Of a stretch of 6,054 nucleotides of DNA, positions 5,264-6,054 are shown one piece after another (position 1 is the first letter of the stretch; each line of letters starts with the position of its first letter). The stretch is taken from positions 1 through 6,054 of the forward strand of contig DATLBT010000115.1 of assembly GCA_035526825.1 (NCBI GenBank), in the 5' to 3' direction. The stretch comes from JACPFV01 sp035526825 (lineage in GTDB: Bacteria; Pseudomonadota; Gammaproteobacteria; Nevskiales; Nevskiaceae). The position numbers and the translations under genes were made by a program. The notes under the pieces were generated by a model. It had not been told where the DNA came from, did not search any database, and worked only from the letters and a program-made list of their open reading frames with translations.

Positions 5264-6054
5264 TCACGCGAGCGCCGCGATGGCCTGCCGCAGGCTGCCG
5301 ACCGGCGTGACCTCGATCTCCAGCTTGGTGCCCTTGCGTGGCTTGTTGGCCTCCGGCACGACCGCGTGGCGAAACCCCTGCTTCGCCGCCTCGAGCAAGC
5401 GTTCCTCGCCACCGGTGACCGGCCGTATCTCGCCGGCGAGGCCGACCTCGCCAAATACCACCGTGTCGCCCGGCACGGCGCGGCCGCGGAACGACGACAA
5501 CGCGGCCATCACCAGCGGCAGGTCCGCGCCAGTTTCCTGGATGCGCATGCCACCGACCACGTTGACGAACACGTCCTGGTCACCGAGCGCCACGCCGCCG
5601 TGGCGGTGCAACACCGCGAGCAGCATCGCGAGGCGGTTCGACTCGAGCCCGAGCGTGACCCGGCGCGGGTTGTCGAGGCGCGACGGATCCACCAGCGCCT
5701 GCACCTCGACCAGCAGCGGACGGTTGCCCTGGCGCGTGACGGTGATGACGCTGCCCGGCACCGGCTGTTCGTGGCGCGACAGGAACAGCGCGGACGGATT
5801 GCTGACTTCCTTGAGGCCGGCGTCCGTCATCGCGAACACGCCGAGCTCGTTGACGGCGCCGAAACGGTTCTTGACGGCGCGCACGAGGCGGAAGCGCGAG
5901 CCGGCGTCGTGCTCGAAGTACAGCACGGTGTCGACCATGTGTTCGAGCACGCGCGGGCCGGCGATCGCGCCTTCCTTGGTCACGTGGCCCACCAGGATCA
6001 CGCAGCAGCCCGAGGCCTTGGCGTGGCGCACCAGCTGCGCCGCGCATTCGCGCA
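5264..6054 (-). CDS. radA: DNA repair protein RadA (Sms), C-terminal part; N-terminus beyond right edge
   Basis: RadA is a RecA-like ATPase with a Lon-like C-terminal domain that promotes branch migration and strand extension during homologous recombination. The visible 262 codons cover the end of the ATPase core and all of the Lon-like domain. The reading frame is open to the window edge, where RECAAQLVRHAKASG matches E. coli RadA (RETAAYLTRFAKTRG). The zinc finger and Walker A motif lie outside the window. Key features, numbered from the first full codon, are VGHVTKEG at 21-28, the RadA signature KNRFG at 61-65, LAVLHRHGG near 145-153, DVFVNVVGG near 160-168 and VVFGEVGLAGEIRPV near 198-212. 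The Lon-type catalytic serine is absent, as is usual in RadA. The GTG at 6029-6031 is an internal valine, not the start. The stop at 5264-5266 is 40 bp before nnrU. Nothing suggests a defect. Confidence 0.97.
   Translation of the reverse strand, partial: RECAAQLVRHAKASGCCVILVGHVTKEGAIAGPRVLEHMVDTVLYFEHDAGSRFRLVRAVKNRFGAVNELGVFAMTDAGLKEVSNPSALFLSRHEQPVPGSVITVTRQGNRPLLVEVQALVDPSRLDNPRRVTLGLESNRLAMLLAVLHRHGGVALGDQDVFVNVVGGMRIQETGADLPLVMAALSSFRGRAVPGDTVVFGEVGLAGEIRPVTGGEERLLEAAKQGFRHAVVPEANKPRKGTKLEIEVTPVGSLRQAIAALA

Noticed and set aside
4579..5310. 243-codon open frame on the + strand across nnrU
   Set aside because: Antisense shadow: it is biased to R, H, Q and D, with no recognisable motif, and it covers a convincing NnrU protein on the other strand.
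5224..5454. N-terminal extension of the nnrU frame to an ATG at 5454
   Set aside because: The added 77 residues are arginine- and serine-rich antisense of radA, are not membrane-like, and the ATG at 5223 has a better ribosome-binding site and a family-like N-terminus.

Overview
The window looks like a piece of a high-GC proteobacterial chromosome, most likely betaproteobacterial and possibly gammaproteobacterial. The best support is the linkage of ffh, a ypjD/CcsA-type membrane protein and a CorB-type transporter, which is also seen in Escherichia coli (ffh-ypjD-yfjD). The proteins resemble their E. coli counterparts closely, with strong G/C preference at third codon positions. The taxon is an inference from gene order and remembered family sequences, not from a search.

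Layout, left to right: (1) the last 15 codons of an unidentified + strand gene, whose stop codon overlaps the stop of ffh. (2) ffh (signal recognition particle GTPase) on the - strand. (3) A 95-bp gap almost filled by an imperfect inverted repeat of a type widespread as short interspersed repeats in bacterial genomes. (4) A metallo-beta-lactamase-fold hydrolase of the class II cyclic-nucleotide phosphodiesterase-like group on the - strand. (5) A short divergent intergenic region with a possible extended -10 promoter. (6) A ypjD/CcsA-family multi-pass membrane protein and (7) a CorB/YfjD-type DUF21-CBS-CorC_HlyC protein, both on the + strand, separated by a 98-bp unusually AT-rich gap. (8) An NnrU-family membrane protein and (9) the C-terminal part of RadA, both on the - strand and probably co-transcribed (radA upstream of nnrU); corB and nnrU converge with only 10 bp between their stops.

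The genes are housekeeping functions: membrane protein targeting (Ffh), a haem/cytochrome-assembly-like membrane protein (YpjD), divalent cation transport or tolerance (CorB), branch migration in recombination (RadA) and a haem-type membrane protein (NnrU). They do not form one pathway. No gene-free stretch reaches 300 bases. I saw no tRNA, rRNA, CRISPR array, transposase or phage gene. I found no evidence of a new multi-gene system. The points most worth checking are the repeat in the ffh leader, substitutions at probable Mg2+-ligand positions in CorB, and the AT-rich ypjD-corB junction.
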